From the NCBI GenBank assembly GCA_965260935.1, contig OZ253374.1:248001-312000 (forward strand): 64,000 nt of DNA, in the 5' to 3' direction. How positions within the stretch are numbered: the first letter of the stretch is position 1; each line of letters starts with the position of its first letter. The position numbers and the translations under genes are program-made. The stretch comes from JBBROS01 sp965260935. Its GTDB lineage: Bacteria > Pseudomonadota > Alphaproteobacteria > Acetobacterales > Acetobacteraceae. This document shows positions 18,499-28,197 of this stretch, in pieces. The notes beneath the pieces were generated by a model that was not told the origin of the DNA, searched no databases, and saw only the letters and a list, made by a program, of their open reading frames with translations.

Positions 18499-18768
18499 GG
18501 CCGTGCGTATGATTTGTACGGCCTACTGTCATAAGCTGGTATGCGGAACTTGACACATTTGCACGCCGCATTCTGCCAGATTTGGATCAAGCTTTTTCAA
18601 TAAGATAGTGTGTGCGAAAGTCCTGCGCGGAGGCGGAAGACTTTTGCAGTAAGTTTTGCATTACCTATCAGCCTCTTTCCGATTTCGGATCAACCATTCC
18701 GCAACCCACTGATATAAGACCAGAAAAACTCTTATGACAGTAGGCCGTACAAATCAGACGTATGGCCC
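18498..18768. mobile_element. Tn3-derived miniature inverted-repeat element (about 271 bp)
   Basis: Two 38-bp inverted repeats at 18498-18535 and 18731-18768 differ at 3 positions. They enclose about 195 bp of non-coding, comparatively AT-rich DNA with no gene. The repeats share ctgtcataag inner ends with the Tn3-type ends at 21901-21938 and 39914-39951 but differ from them in the middle. Size and structure fit a TIME, a non-autonomous element mobilised by a Tn3 transposase. No 5-bp flanking duplication is seen. Confidence 0.65.
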
Positions 18769-21700
18769 TAGATCATCGCCCGCGACCAAAAAAGGCGTTA
18801 CGCCGCGAAAAGATTGCGTCCTCCGTGTTCCATCAAATTATGAGCTATCTCAAACGCTAAACACCAGAGTTTCGCATGCCATGCCGAGCCGTTTTCTGTC
18901 CGACGAACAGCTGGCCCGATACGGCCGCTATGCTGGGGACCCCAACGAAGAGCAGCTTGCTCGCTACTTCCACCTGGATACCGCTGACCGCGAACTGGTC
19001 GGCAGGATGCGGGGTGCGCATAACCGGCTTGGCTTTGCGGTCCAGCTTGGGACGGCGCGCTTTCTCGGCGCCTTCCTCGACGATCCGACCCAGACGCCGT
19101 CTGCCGTCGTCACGGCCATGGCGCATCAACTCGGGGAAGCGGAGCCGCCGTGCTTGGACAGCTACCGCGACGGCCGGCAGCGATGGCGGCACACCGCGAC
19201 CATCCGCGAGCAGTATGGGTTCTGGGACCTCGAGGAGGATCCGGCGGCCGGGTTCCGGCTGACCCGGTGGCTCTATGTCCTGTGCTGGACCGGTGATGAT
19301 CGGCCCGGGCTGCTGTTCGACCGGGCGACCACCTGGCTGCTGACGCACAAGGTGCTGCTGCCCGGCGTGTCCACGCTGGAGCGCCTGATCAGCCGCGTGC
19401 GCCATCGCGCCACCCTGCGGCTTTGGCAACGCCTGACCCGGGCCCTGACTGCCGAGCAGCAGGAGAAGCTGGTGGCCTTGGTCAGCTCCGACAACGAGGC
19501 GCTCGCCACGCTTGATGACCTCCGCACCGCGCCGCGACGGCGCACGCCCGGCGAACTGCTGCAGCATCTGGAGCGCATCGACACCATCCGCAGCCACAGC
19601 CTGACCCTGACGCCTGCCGCTGATCTGCCCACAGCACCATTGGGACGACTGGCGCGCAGCGCCCGCACAGCCAAGCCGGCGAACTTGGCAGCACTCCAGG
19701 AACCGCGGCGCACCGCCACCCTGGCAGCCTTGTTCCAGACGCTGGAGGCCACGGCGCTTGACGATGCGGTCGAGCTGTTCGACGCCTTGGCCACCGACAT
19801 TTTCAGCCAGGCAGAGGACGCGCACAGCAAATCCAGGCTGCGCTCGCTGCGCGATCTCGATGCTGCCGCCATCATGCTGCGCGACGTCGGCCAGCATGTC
19901 GTGGCCGACGAGGAGGGGGATCAGCCCCTGGCCGAATGGAAAGCCTCCCTGTTCGAGCGGATCGCCCGGATCGACATCCAGGCCGCCATGGCCAGCGTCG
20001 ACAGCCTGGTCACCAAGCCCGACAACCGGCGCTACCAGGAGCTGCGGCCGCATTGGCGGCGGGTGCGCACGCTGTTCTCCGGCTTGCTGCAGCGAACCGA
20101 GTTCGCATCGACGCCGAACGCCCAGCCGGTGATTGCAGCCCTCGACTACCTCCGTGGCGTTAAGGACTGGAACAAGTCCCGCATGGCCAACGCGCCGACC
20201 CAGTTCATGGGGGCTGCCTGGAGGCGCCATGCTCTCGACGACGCCGGCTGCGTTGCCGACAGCCGCGCCTATGTCTTTGCGGCCCTGGATGCCTTCCGGG
20301 CCGGGCTCAAGCGGCGCGACGTGTTTGTCCCGGCCGGCATCCGCTACGCCGACCCGCGGCAGGGCTTGCTGAGCGGCGAGGCCTGGAATGCCGCACGCCT
20401 GACCGTCTGCCGCTCCTTGGACCGTTCGCTCGATGCCGAGACCGAGATCGGCGACTTGGCCGCCCGCCTCGATCGGGCCTGGCGCCAGGTCGCCGCCAAC
20501 CTGCCCAACAACCCGGCCGCCCGGATCGAACGCCGCAACGACTGCGATGAACTGGTGCTCAGCCCGCTCGACAAGCTCGAACGGCCGCCCAGCCTCGTCG
20601 CCCTGCAGGCGGCTATCTCGGCCCGCATACCGAAGGTCGACCTGCCGGACGTCATGCTGGAGGTCGCCACGCGCTCCGGCTTTGCCAACGCCTTCACCCA
20701 TGTCAGCGAGCGCCGCGCCCGCGTCGATGACTTCACCACCAGCCTGTGCGGCGGCCTGGTCGCACAGGCCTGCAACATCGGTTTCGAGCCGCTGGTCCGC
20801 ACCGACCAACCGGCGCTCAGCCGGGCGCGGCTGTCCTGGGTCAGCCAGAACTTCATCCGGCCCGAAACCATCGCGGCTGCCAATGCCCGGCTTGTGGCGG
20901 CGCAGAACGCCCTGCCCATCGCCCATATCTGGGGCAGCGGCGAGGTGGCCTCGGCCGACGGCATCCGCTTCGTCGCCCCCAGCAGCGCCCTCCATGCTGG
21001 GCCCAACCCGAAATACTTCGGCGCCGGCCGCGGCATCACCTACTACAACCTCGTCTCCGACCAGTTCACCGGGCTCAACGCCATCGTCGTGCCCGGCACG
21101 CTGCGCGACAGCCTGGTCATCCTGGGGCTGCTGCTCGGCCAGGAAACGGACCTCACGCCCGCCGAGGTCATGACCGACACCGCCGCCTATGCCGACACGG
21201 TGTTCGGGCTGTTCTGGCTGCTCGGATACCAGCTCAGTCCCAGGCTCGCCGATATCGGCGATGCCCGCTTCTGGCGCATCGACAAGAACGCCCACTACGG
21301 CCCGCTGAACGGGCTCGCGCGCAACCGCATCAACATCGACCTGGTCACCCAGAACTGGGAAGACATGCTGCGCCTGGCTGGGTCGCTGAAGCTGGGCCGC
21401 ATCCATGCCGGCGCCATCATGCGCGTCCTGCAGGTAAAGGACCGGCCGACCACCTTGGCCCGTGCACTCGCCGAACTCGGCCGTATCATCAAGACGCTGC
21501 ACATGCTCGGCTACATCGACAGCAAGGAGAAGCGGCGCCGCATCCTTACCCAGCTCAACCGCGAGGAGTTCCGCCATCGCCTGGCTCGGCGCGTTTGCCA
21601 CGGCGACCGCGGCGAGATCAGGAAAGCCCATCGGCACGAACAGGAGGAGCAACTCGGTGCCCTCGGCCTGACGCTGAACGCGATCGCACTGTGGAACTCG

Positions 21701-21938
21701 ACCTATATCCAGGCCGCCATCGACCAGCTCACCCAAGAGGGCTGGAGCATCAGCGATGCCGATACCGCCCGGGTCTCGCCGCTCCTGTTCAAGCACATCA
21801 ACTTCCTCGGCCGATACGCCTTCGAGCTGCCGCAGGCCATCGCTGACGGCGCCCTCTGCCCTCTCCGCAACCCTAATTCCGAATAGGACTTCCGCATAGG
21901 CTTATGACAGTACACCGCACCGCTCAGACGCACGGGCC
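18769..21938. mobile_element. Tn3-family transposon remnant with transposase and right terminal repeat
   Basis: The transposase gene is complete and the right 38-bp end lies at 21901-21938, just beyond its stop. No matching left end occurs directly upstream; the nearest inverted repeats belong to the miniature element. No resolvase is present here. The right end is embedded in an IS66 transposase gene. Confidence 0.7.
18881..21886 (+). CDS. tnpA: Tn3-family transposase TnpA
   Basis: The product has 1,001 residues from ATG 18881, the usual family length. The DUF4158 N-terminal domain starts at MPSRFLSDEQLARYGRYAGD. The catalytic DDE_Tnp_Tn3 half includes ASADGIRFVAPSSALHAGPN with the first Asp (about residue 695), YYNLVSDQFTGLNAIVVPGT and a C-terminal LNREEFRHRLARRVCHGDRG. 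The long in-frame extension to 18734 crosses the miniature-element repeat and is not used. It catalyses replicative cointegrate formation. It is intact, and could act on the nearby 38-bp repeats. Confidence 0.93.
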   Translation: MPSRFLSDEQLARYGRYAGDPNEEQLARYFHLDTADRELVGRMRGAHNRLGFAVQLGTARFLGAFLDDPTQTPSAVVTAMAHQLGEAEPPCLDSYRDGRQRWRHTATIREQYGFWDLEEDPAAGFRLTRWLYVLCWTGDDRPGLLFDRATTWLLTHKVLLPGVSTLERLISRVRHRATLRLWQRLTRALTAEQQEKLVALVSSDNEALATLDDLRTAPRRRTPGELLQHLERIDTIRSHSLTLTPAADLPTAPLGRLARSARTAKPANLAALQEPRRTATLAALFQTLEATALDDAVELFDALATDIFSQAEDAHSKSRLRSLRDLDAAAIMLRDVGQHVVADEEGDQPLAEWKASLFERIARIDIQAAMASVDSLVTKPDNRRYQELRPHWRRVRTLFSGLLQRTEFASTPNAQPVIAALDYLRGVKDWNKSRMANAPTQFMGAAWRRHALDDAGCVADSRAYVFAALDAFRAGLKRRDVFVPAGIRYADPRQGLLSGEAWNAARLTVCRSLDRSLDAETEIGDLAARLDRAWRQVAANLPNNPAARIERRNDCDELVLSPLDKLERPPSLVALQAAISARIPKVDLPDVMLEVATRSGFANAFTHVSERRARVDDFTTSLCGGLVAQACNIGFEPLVRTDQPALSRARLSWVSQNFIRPETIAAANARLVAAQNALPIAHIWGSGEVASADGIRFVAPSSALHAGPNPKYFGAGRGITYYNLVSDQFTGLNAIVVPGTLRDSLVILGLLLGQETDLTPAEVMTDTAAYADTVFGLFWLLGYQLSPRLADIGDARFWRIDKNAHYGPLNGLARNRINIDLVTQNWEDMLRLAGSLKLGRIHAGAIMRVLQVKDRPTTLARALAELGRIIKTLHMLGYIDSKEKRRRILTQLNREEFRHRLARRVCHGDRGEIRKAHRHEQEEQLGALGLTLNAIALWNSTYIQAAIDQLTQEGWSISDADTARVSPLLFKHINFLGRYAFELPQAIADGALCPLRNPNSE

Positions 21939-23185
21939 CTATGCGGGTGTAACCTTTGCCAGCTCCGCCCAGGGCGAGGCCAAGGCGGAGCGGGGCGATC
22001 CGGCGCTGAAGCAGGCGCGGGCGGCCAAGCGCCGGACGAACCGCGGCGCGCTGCCGGCGCACTTGCCGCGGATCGAGGTGACGCTCGAGCCCGAGGATAC
22101 AGCTTGCCCATGCTGCCGGGGCGCGATGGCGGTGATCGGCCATGACAGCTCCGAGCGTCTGGACGTGATCCCGGCCCAGTTCCGGGTGGTGGTGACCCGG
22201 CGGCCGAAGCTGGCCTGCCGGGCCTGCGAGGGCGTGGTCGTGCAAGCGCCAGCGCCGGCGCGGCTGATCGAGGGCGGGCTGCCGACCGAGGCGCTGGTCG
22301 CCTCGGTGCTGGTGGCGCGCTACGCCGACCACCTGCCGCTGTATCGCCAGGCGCAGATGATGGCTCGGCAAGGCGTGGAGCTGGACCGTTCCACCTTGGC
22401 GTTTTGGGTCGGCTACGCCGCAGCCGAGATCGCGCCGGTGGCGGCGCGGCTGCGCGAGATGCTGCTGGCCTCGGCGCGGCTGTTCGCCGACGAGACGCGG
22501 GCGCCGGTGCTCGATCCCGGGCGCGGGCGGACCAAGACCGGCTATTTCTGGACCATCGCCCGCGACGACCGGCCTTGGGGCGGCGCCGACCCACCGGCGA
22601 TGGTCTACAACTATGCGCCAGGCCGCGGCCAGGAGCACAGCGATCGGCTGCTCGGGGCCTACCGGGGCATCGTGCAATGCGACGGCGACGCCGCCTACAA
22701 GGCGCTGGCCGCGCCCTCGCGCGGCGACGCCGGCGTGACGTTGGTGTTTTGTTGGAGCCACGTGCGACGCGGCTTCTACGACCTGGCCAAGGCCGGCGCG
22801 GCGCCGATCGCCACTGAGGCGCTGGCGCGGATCGCCGCCCTGTATCGGATCGAGGCCGACATCCGCGGCCACGACGCCGGACACAGGCTTGAGGTGCGCC
22901 AGGCCAAGAGCCGGCCGCTGGTCGCCGACCTGCGCATCTGGTTCGAGGCGCAGGCCGCCAAGCTGCCGGCACGCGGTCCGACGGCGATGGCGATCCGTTA
23001 CGCGCTGAACCACTGGGACGGGCTCGAGCGCTTCCTCGATGACGGGCGGGTCGAGATCGACACCAACTCGGTCGAGCGCGCGATGAGGCCGGTGGCCCTA
23101 TCCAGAAAAAACTCGCTCTTCGCGGGCAGCGACGAGGGGGCGGCGAATTGGGCAGCCGTCGCCTCGCTGGTGGAAACCTGCAAGT
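21939..23185 (+). pseudogene. IS66-family TnpC transposase, truncated at both ends
   Basis: The region encodes most of TnpC: the zinc-binding CPCCRGAM and CRACEG motifs, TEALVASVLVARYADHLPLY, the catalytic LFADETRAPVLDPGRGRTKT, FCWSHVRRGFYDLAKAG, and NSVERAMRPVALSRKNSLFA near the C-terminus. The N-terminus is replaced by the Tn3 right end at 21938. The last residues after LVETCK are replaced by the IS5 end at 23186. TnpA and TnpB partners are absent. It is non-functional. Confidence 0.9.
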
Positions 23186-24316
23186 CAGCGTGGTGCATGG
23201 ATGGGATTGTTGGTGGTGCCGGAGTGCTGTGCGGGGCAGGACTGCGCTTCCCTTGCTGACCCCGGATGCCCACCTTGCCGTTCAAGCTGAACCAGGACCG
23301 ACGCCACCATATTCCCTGCCAGCAACACCGGGTCACGAACTGGCCCGCCTACGAGGCCGGGCTGCGCCAGCGCGGGAGCTTGACGGTCTGGTTTACGGAC
23401 AAGGCGATCGAGGCCTGGGCGGCTGAGCCGCGCACGACCCGCGGCGGCCAGCCCCGCTACTCGGCGCTGGCCATCCTGACCGCACTCACGCTCAGGGCCG
23501 TGTTCCGCCTGGCTTACCGGCAGGCTGAGGGCCTGATCGGCTCCGTCATTGGCCTGCTCGGGCTGAGCTTGCGCGTGCCGGACCACACCACCCTGAGCCG
23601 CCGCTCGGCGACGCTGGACGTGCCACGGCCATCGCGGCCCAGAATCGGTGCTGACGGCGGGGCCGAGCCGCTGCATTTGCTGGTGGACAGCACGGGGCTC
23701 AAGCTGTGCGGGCCCGGCGAGTGGCTGGTCGAGAAGCACGGCACCCGCACGCGCCGGGCGTGGAGGAAGCTCCATTTGGGCATCGACGCCGACACTGGGC
23801 AGATCGTCGCTGCCTCGCTCACGGCCAAGGAGGTGGACGACGGCGCCGAGGTCGGCCCCTTGCTCGACCAGGTCAACGCCGCCGTGGCCACGCTCACGGC
23901 CGACGGTGGATACGATCAGGACAACGTTTACACCGACGTGGCCGAACGCCAGCCGGACGCGAACGTCGTCGTGCCCCCACGCACGACGACGGTGCCGAGC
24001 GCCACGGCCGAGACCGCGCCGACGCAGCGCGACCACCACCTCCAGCACATCGCCGAGCACGGCCGCATGAGCTGGCAGAGAGCATCCGGCTACGCGAGAC
24101 GAGCGCTGGCCGAGGTCGCGATCGGGCGTTGGAAGCAGGTGATCGGCGATGTGCTGCGCGCGCACAAGGATGAGTGCCGGGCGACCGAGGTGGACATGGC
24201 TGTCTACGCGCTCAACCGTCTGTGGGAGCTGGGACGCCCGAATTACGTCCGCACCGCGTGACCCGGAACGGGGCTGGGGCAACTGCGCCCACACGCCTGA
24301 TCCATGCACCACGCTG
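23186..24316. mobile_element. IS5-family element
   Basis: Perfect 16-bp terminal repeats read cagcgtggtgcatgga at 23186-23201 and its complement at 24301-24316. The element contains one intact transposase gene. It interrupts the IS66 transposase, and the IS66 sequence does not clearly resume on the right, which points to a later deletion. Confidence 0.8.
23266..24261 (+). CDS. IS5-family transposase
   Basis: The product has 331 residues from ATG 23266. It has a DUF772-like/DDE_Tnp_1 architecture: YSALAILTALTLRAVFRLAY, the first catalytic Asp in LHLLVDSTGLKLCGPGEW, RRAWRKLHLGIDADTGQIVA, the second Asp in LTADGGYDQDNVY, and the Glu-bearing ALAEVAIGRWKQVIGDVLRA. It resembles the IS903 group. 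It is intact. Confidence 0.92.
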   Translation: MPTLPFKLNQDRRHHIPCQQHRVTNWPAYEAGLRQRGSLTVWFTDKAIEAWAAEPRTTRGGQPRYSALAILTALTLRAVFRLAYRQAEGLIGSVIGLLGLSLRVPDHTTLSRRSATLDVPRPSRPRIGADGGAEPLHLLVDSTGLKLCGPGEWLVEKHGTRTRRAWRKLHLGIDADTGQIVAASLTAKEVDDGAEVGPLLDQVNAAVATLTADGGYDQDNVYTDVAERQPDANVVVPPRTTTVPSATAETAPTQRDHHLQHIAEHGRMSWQRASGYARRALAEVAIGRWKQVIGDVLRAHKDECRATEVDMAVYALNRLWELGRPNYVRTA

Positions 24317-24903
24317 CATCACGTGGGTGTTGTTGCGGCCCTGATCTCCCGATCAGATCGACCGTGAACCTGACATCACGAGGCCAACGCTTCCGACGCC
24401 ATCATGCGGCGGCACACGCCAACCGCGGAGAGAACCATGATCCGGCAGGGATATCCACGATTGAAACGAAGTTCATACAGAGGGTTTGACCCGTAAACCC
24501 GCCATAAAAGAACACCCTTGTCAGCCTAAAAGCTGCGTGGATGAGATTGCCACTGCGAGGATGGTCAGCGGCGCTGGATGCGCTGGTCGCCACGTCACGC
24601 CCACCGCGGCGCTGTCGTGCGAGTCGCTGTGCTCGATGGTCGGCTCACTCCGGAACGAGCACTGTCAAAGGCAACCTGACCAGCACAGGCTTTTTCCACT
24701 CCCCGCTCAGCCGCACAGGCCAACGTCGCCAGCCTGCGCGACGAGCTGGCCAGGCTCGGCGTCATCCGCCAACTCGGCCTGCCTGCCGACCCGTTCCATT
24801 TTGGCAAGCCGACGGGTGCGGTTGCGCGGGGTGGCTTGACTCGCTATCTGGAATGCAACGACCTTGCGACGAAGTATCAGCTCTTGTCTGAGAGGAAGAC
24901 GCA
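24317..24903. other. Gene-poor stretch between IS5 and the lyase gene
   Basis: I see no complete gene. A short plus-strand frame ending just before 24904 reads ANVASLRDELARLGVIRQLG and LPADPFHFGKP and could be the tail of a lost gene, but I recognise no family. The last 100 bases should contain the promoter of the lyase gene at 24904, which is preceded by a gagaggaag ribosome site. Confidence 0.4.
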
Positions 24904-25773
24904 ATGAATACGATCCGGAGTTTGCTGCAGCCGAATAAATGTCTGGGACTTCCGGGCGTATTTGATGGGATTTCAGCTCGTATTGCGAATAGTCTTGGCT
25001 TTCCCGCTCTTTACATGACTGGTTACGGGTCGGTGGCGTCATCGTTGGGCGTCGCGGATGCTGGCACGGCGACATACTCCGAAATGCTGGACCGGGTGCG
25101 TTGTATCGCGGGTGCCGTTTCGGCGCCGTTTATCGCTGATGGGGATACGGGCTATGGCGGGCTGCTGAACGTGGATCGCACGGTGCGTGGCTATGCGGCG
25201 GCCGGTTCGGCGGGCATCCAGCTCGAAGATCAGGAGTTCCCAAAAAAATGTGGGCACACGGAGTATCGCCGCGTCATCCCGATCGCCGATGCGGTGGCGA
25301 AGGTGCGTGTGGCCGTCGAGGCGCGGCCGAGCCCGGACTTCTTGATCGTCGCCCGCACGGATGCGCGATACGCGCATGGCATGGATGAGGCGTTGCGGCG
25401 CGCTGAAGGTTTCCTCGAGGCGGGCGCGGATATCCTGTTCGTCGAGAGTCCCGAATCTCACGAGGAGCTGCGCCAGATTGCCGAACGGTTCCGGGGCGCG
25501 ACGTTGCTGGCCAACATGGTCGAGGGTGGGCGCACGCCCTATCTGAGCACCGACGAGCTCGCGGGGCTGGGATTCACCATCGCGATCTATCCGTCGGTCG
25601 GCTTCCTCGCTGCAGCGGCCGCACTCAAGACGTCCTACAACCGTCTCAAGGCGGCGGGGATCGGTACGGGCGGGGCCGAACTGATGCCGTTTTCCGAGAT
25701 GAATGGGCTGATGGGCTTTCCCGCGGTACACGAGTTCGAGCGGCGGCACGGCCAGACCGACGCGCGCCTGTAA
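24904..25773 (+). CDS. Isocitrate lyase/PEP mutase superfamily enzyme (C-C lyase or oxaloacetate-decarboxylase-like)
   Basis: The product has 289 residues from ATG 24904. It is a TIM-barrel of the ICL/PEPM superfamily with the metal-binding ADGDTGYGG near residue 78 and the active-site loop KKCGH near residue 113, whose Cys marks true lyases (methylisocitrate or 2,3-dimethylmalate lyase type). IVARTDARY follows. The first gene of a plus-strand group, it lies 11 bases before an MFS gene and upstream of an ABC importer. It should cleave a 2-hydroxy-dicarboxylate to pyruvate (or an analogue) plus a second acid; the substrate is unknown. A second family member lies at 30541-31410. Confidence 0.88.
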   Translation: MNTIRSLLQPNKCLGLPGVFDGISARIANSLGFPALYMTGYGSVASSLGVADAGTATYSEMLDRVRCIAGAVSAPFIADGDTGYGGLLNVDRTVRGYAAAGSAGIQLEDQEFPKKCGHTEYRRVIPIADAVAKVRVAVEARPSPDFLIVARTDARYAHGMDEALRRAEGFLEAGADILFVESPESHEELRQIAERFRGATLLANMVEGGRTPYLSTDELAGLGFTIAIYPSVGFLAAAAALKTSYNRLKAAGIGTGGAELMPFSEMNGLMGFPAVHEFERRHGQTDARL

Positions 25774-25784
25774 GGCGCCGCCCG

Positions 25785-27134
25785 ATGACTTCAGCCGAAC
25801 GCAGCATCGCGGCGCGGCTCGACCGGCTGCCGATCCTGCCCTTCCACCGCCGGCTGCTGTTCCTGATCGGCGCGGGCATGTTCTTCGACAGCTTCGACAT
25901 CTACCTCGCCGGGTCCGTGCTGGGTGCGTTGCTGCACGGCGATTGGTCGGATTTGGCGGCCAACGCCCGGTTCATCTCGGCGACGTTCGTCGGCATGGTG
26001 ATCGGCGCGGCCGGTGCGGGCTGGTTGGGCGACCGATTCGGGCGGCGCTTCACCTATCAGTTCAACCTGGCCATCTTCGGCTCGGCCTCGCTGGCCTGCG
26101 CCGCCGCGCCCTCGATGGGTTGGCTGATCGCCGCGCGCTTCGTGTCCGGGATCGGGCTGGGGGCGGAGATCGTGATCGGCTACGCGACCATGCTCGAGTT
26201 CGTGCCGCCGCAGCATCGTGGGCGCTGGGCGGCGCTGCTGTCGCTGGTGACCAATTTCGGCCTGTTCGCGGCGACGCTGGTCAGTTGGCTGGTTATCCCG
26301 GCGTTCGGCTGGCGGCCAATGTTCCTGATTGCCGGGGTCGGCGCGTTCGTCGTGCTGTGGATACGCAAGGCGATGCCGGAATCGCCCCGCTGGCTGGTCT
26401 CGGTCGGGCGCGAGGCGGAGGCGGACGCCATCGTCAGCGGGGCGGAGCGGGAGGTGCCCGGGATCACGCCGGCCGTCGTGCCGCCGATGGCGACTGCGTC
26501 GGCCGGGCTCTCGCGGGCCGCGTTCGTGCGCCGGGCGGCGATCGGCAGCGTCATGCAGGCTGTGCTCGGAATCGCGATCTACGGCTTCGTCGTCTGGGTG
26601 CCGACTTTTCTGGTGCAGCACGGCATGGGGATTAGCCAGTCACTCGGCCAAGCCGTGCTCATGTCGTTCGGCGGCCCTGCGGGGGCGGCGCTCGGCTGGC
26701 TGCTGAGCGACCGCGTCGGGCGACGTCCGGCTATCATCGGCGCCTCGCTCGCGGCCGCGATCTGCGGCTGGGCATTCGCGCATGCCAGCAACCAGCCGAC
26801 GGCGACGGCACTGGGCTTCATCATGTTCACGCTGATCTACTTCCTAGTCGCGGTGATCGTCGCCGGTTACGTGCCGGAGCTGTTCCCGACCGCGTCGCGC
26901 ATGCGCGGCAACGCGATCACCAGCGTCGCGGGGCGTTTGACGGCTATCGCGGTGCCGTTCGCAGTGGTGGCGCTGTTCAAGGCAGGCGGCGTCGAGGCGG
27001 TTCTCGGCGGCGTTTCGGCGGCGCTGCTGCTGCAAGTCGTGCTGGCGGCGGCGTATCGGGAGGAGACGAACGGACGGAGCCTCGAGGCGATCGCGGGCGA
27101 CGGCGAGACCGTGAGAGAGACGGTCACAGATTGA
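25785..27134 (+). CDS. MFS metabolite:H+ symporter
   Basis: The product has 449 residues from ATG 25785. It has twelve predicted membrane segments and the signature GWLGDRFGRRFTYQ between TM2 and TM3, with a second copy GWLLSDRVGRRPAIIGA after TM8. It resembles the AAHS/sugar-porter group that imports aromatic or dicarboxylic acids. It lies 11 bases after the lyase gene, so cotranscription is likely. Probably it takes up the lyase substrate or a precursor. Confidence 0.88.
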   Translation: MTSAERSIAARLDRLPILPFHRRLLFLIGAGMFFDSFDIYLAGSVLGALLHGDWSDLAANARFISATFVGMVIGAAGAGWLGDRFGRRFTYQFNLAIFGSASLACAAAPSMGWLIAARFVSGIGLGAEIVIGYATMLEFVPPQHRGRWAALLSLVTNFGLFAATLVSWLVIPAFGWRPMFLIAGVGAFVVLWIRKAMPESPRWLVSVGREAEADAIVSGAEREVPGITPAVVPPMATASAGLSRAAFVRRAAIGSVMQAVLGIAIYGFVVWVPTFLVQHGMGISQSLGQAVLMSFGGPAGAALGWLLSDRVGRRPAIIGASLAAAICGWAFAHASNQPTATALGFIMFTLIYFLVAVIVAGYVPELFPTASRMRGNAITSVAGRLTAIAVPFAVVALFKAGGVEAVLGGVSAALLLQVVLAAAYREETNGRSLEAIAGDGETVRETVTD

Positions 27135-27207
27135 GACGGGGCCACGGCGGTATCATTGCGGCCGGGCGCCGAGGTAGGATCGCGGCAACGTAAGATTGGA
27201 GGAAACG

Positions 27208-28197
27208 ATGGCTACGATGACGATGGTGCGCCGCTTACTGCTGCTGGCCGGCTTTGCAGCGGCGACGGTGGTGGCCGCGCCGGCGCAGGCCGACACAATC
27301 ACGGTGACGCATTGGGGCGGTCAGTTCTATGGCGCGCCGTATGCCGTCGCGATGGAGAAGGGCTACTTCAAGCAGCACGGTGTCGACGTGACCGGCATCT
27401 TGACCGCGCCGGGTGGCGGCACAGCAGTGCGCAACACGCTGGCGGGCGGCATCCCGTTCGGCGAGGTCTCGCTCGCGGCCGCGGTGCAGGCGATCAATGC
27501 CGGCGAGAAGATCGTCATCGTGGCGGGCGGCACGCAGAGCGTGGGCGACCAGATGTGGATCGCCAAAGCCGGATCGCCGCTACACGGCATCAAGGACCTC
27601 GCGGGCAAGCGGATCGCGTTCACATCGCCGAACTCGGTGTCCAACATGATCATCCTCATGGCGCTGAAGGCCAACGGCATGACGCGCGAACAGGTCAAGC
27701 TGGTGGCGGCCGGTGACCTCGGCGCCAACCTGTCGGCCGTGACCAGCGGTGCGGTGGATACCGGGTTCAGCGATACGCTGATCTATTCGCAGCGCAAGGA
27801 CCTGGTGCAGCCGGTGTTCTACGTGAAGGACGTCATGTCGCCGCAGATGATGCAGACCGTCTGCATCACGACGTCCGAGTACGCCAAGGACCATCCCGAC
27901 ATCGTCCGCGGCGTCATTGCGGCGCGCAAGGAGGGGCTGGATTACGTGATGGCGCACCCTGACGAGGCGGCGGACCTGCTGGCCAAGGCGTATAGCAACC
28001 CCGACACCGCCAGCTTTCGGACGCACATGACCGATCTCGTCGCGATCAAATACTGGAGCGATGGTCGGCTGGACTACCCGGCGATGGACCACATGATCGA
28101 GGGTCTGCAGATCACCGGTCAGCTCAAGCAGGCGCCTGACTGGGCCAAGATGGTGGACCTGCAGTTCCTGCCGCCGGATCAGCGCACGGCGCGCTGA
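27208..28197 (+). CDS. ABC transporter substrate-binding protein (NitT/TauT type)
   Basis: The product has 329 residues. ATG 27208 follows a perfect ggagg site; the ATG at 27196 is out of range of it. A Sec signal peptide of about 28 residues ends APAQA. The mature protein has the NMT1/SsuA-like fold with DTITVTHWGGQFYGAPYAVA and the loop GGGTAVRNTLAGG. It is periplasmic and delivers an unknown organic acid or sulfonate-like ligand to the permeases encoded next. Its stop overlaps the ATPase start. Confidence 0.88.
   Translation: MATMTMVRRLLLLAGFAAATVVAAPAQADTITVTHWGGQFYGAPYAVAMEKGYFKQHGVDVTGILTAPGGGTAVRNTLAGGIPFGEVSLAAAVQAINAGEKIVIVAGGTQSVGDQMWIAKAGSPLHGIKDLAGKRIAFTSPNSVSNMIILMALKANGMTREQVKLVAAGDLGANLSAVTSGAVDTGFSDTLIYSQRKDLVQPVFYVKDVMSPQMMQTVCITTSEYAKDHPDIVRGVIAARKEGLDYVMAHPDEAADLLAKAYSNPDTASFRTHMTDLVAIKYWSDGRLDYPAMDHMIEGLQITGQLKQAPDWAKMVDLQFLPPDQRTAR

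Noticed and set aside
18857..21796. Open frame of 979 codons antisense to the Tn3 transposase
   Set aside because: It is a high-GC shadow of the transposase gene with no domain signal; the sense strand carries full TnpA motifs.
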